This document shows, one piece after another, positions 5,209 to 5,572 of a DNA stretch of 5,572 nt; position 1 is the first letter of the stretch; every line of letters begins with the position of its first letter. Source of the DNA: Rhodospirillaceae bacterium (lineage in GTDB: Bacteria; Pseudomonadota; Alphaproteobacteria; UBA9219); NCBI GenBank assembly GCA_003486725.1, contig DNGD01000206.1, forward strand, positions 10,470-16,041. The letters run 5' to 3'. Both the position numbers and the translations under genes were made by a program. The notes below the pieces were generated by a model that was given only the letters and a program-made list of their open reading frames with translations, did no database searches and was not told the DNA's origin.

Positions 5209-5259
5209 TTTAGTATGAATAAGCCAGACTTTACGCATCTGCAATATGGAATACATAAC

Positions 5260-5572
5260 ATGGCACTCACCCCCGACCAACTTCGCGCCGCTCGTGCGCT
5301 TCTCAACATCTCCCAAGATGAGCTTGCGAAGAGATCCGGCGTGGCCGTCACATCCATTCGCCAATTTGAATTAGGCGCCACGACCAATTTACAGCAAAAA
5401 ACGGAAAACGCGCTGCTTTCTCATCTGGGCGAGAGGCTCGAGTTTATCGGCCAGCGTGGTGTTGCACTGCGAGAAGCGGATCATTTGATTTTGGACGGCG
5501 TAGATGCCATCGCTAAAATGTTCAAAGACATACATGCGCATTTACATGGGCAGAAAGGCGCGGAAGCCTTGT
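5260..5572 (+). CDS. XRE-family HTH transcriptional regulator (3' end outside window)
   Basis: 104 codons are visible with no stop before the right edge. Residues 3-39 form an XRE HTH: LTPDQLRAARALLNISQDELAKRSGV, then AVTSIRQFELG with the recognition helix at about 29-36. The rest of the HTH domain is NLQQKTENALLSHLGERLEFI. The LEFIGQRGVALRE segment (70-82) resembles the short strand region (GVEFI...GVRLR) that closes many single-HTH XRE regulators. A helical tail (ADHLILDGVDAIAKMFKDI) follows. The ATG at 5260 has a modest GGA 9 bases upstream. An in-frame ATG at 5215 would add 15 residues but lacks a Shine-Dalgarno and lies close behind TTGACA (5203-5208). It is divergent from the 98-aa gene and may regulate it and itself through the intergenic inverted repeats. 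It may be a phage regulator or the first gene beyond the immunity region. Confidence 0.88.
   Translation, partial: MALTPDQLRAARALLNISQDELAKRSGVAVTSIRQFELGATTNLQQKTENALLSHLGERLEFIGQRGVALREADHLILDGVDAIAKMFKDIHAHLHGQKGAEAL

Noticed and set aside
5031..5213. Plus-strand 60-aa open frame ending before the XRE gene
   Set aside because: It is mostly antisense to the 98-aa gene, has no ribosome-binding sequence, and its end consists of AT-rich intergenic sequence.

Overview
The window reads as the immunity and early-gene region of a temperate phage or prophage, most likely from an alphaproteobacterium. The host call is an inference from the moderately high GC of the coding parts and the general look of the proteins. 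I see no host housekeeping gene, integrase or att site, so whether this is an integrated prophage or a free phage genome cannot be decided here.

Layout. Positions 1-4271 hold a tightly packed leftward (minus-strand) early operon. In order of transcription it carries a small Cro-like HTH protein (4271-4059), a RuvC-like Holliday-junction nuclease (4062-3574), a 157-aa protein of unknown function (3577-3104), a Sak4-like RecA-fold ATPase (3102-2215), a DUF669-like protein with a Pro/Gln-rich tail (2209-1583), and a DEAH-box SF2 helicase with a zinc ribbon that runs off the left edge (1536-1). Successive genes overlap by ATGA or are separated by 1-5 bases, except for a 46-base gap before the helicase.

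Positions 4272-4403 form a divergent control region. Four copies of a 16-bp operator sit there between the leftward cro-like gene and a rightward CI-like repressor (4404-4808). The repressor has an HTH domain but no LexA-type self-cleavage domain. The outermost operator copies supply or abut the Shine-Dalgarno sequences of the two divergent genes, so one motif appears to serve as repressor target and as ribosome-binding sequence.

To the right, a 98-aa gene of unknown function (5111-4815, minus) converges on the repressor gene. A second divergent AT-rich intergenic region (5112-5259) with its own inverted repeats and promoter-like hexamers leads into a second XRE-family regulator (5260 to the right edge, incomplete).

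How it fits together. The repressor and Cro-like protein probably compete for the four operators to choose lysogeny or lytic growth. When the leftward promoter is open, the cell makes a recombination and replication set: strand annealing or pairing (Sak4-like), a probable ssDNA-binding partner (DUF669-like), junction resolution (RuvC-like) and DNA unwinding (helicase). The modules belong to known phage families. The parts least explained are the operator/SD arrangement, the 157-aa and 98-aa proteins, the second regulator, and a perfect 18-bp palindrome at the end of the DUF669-like gene.
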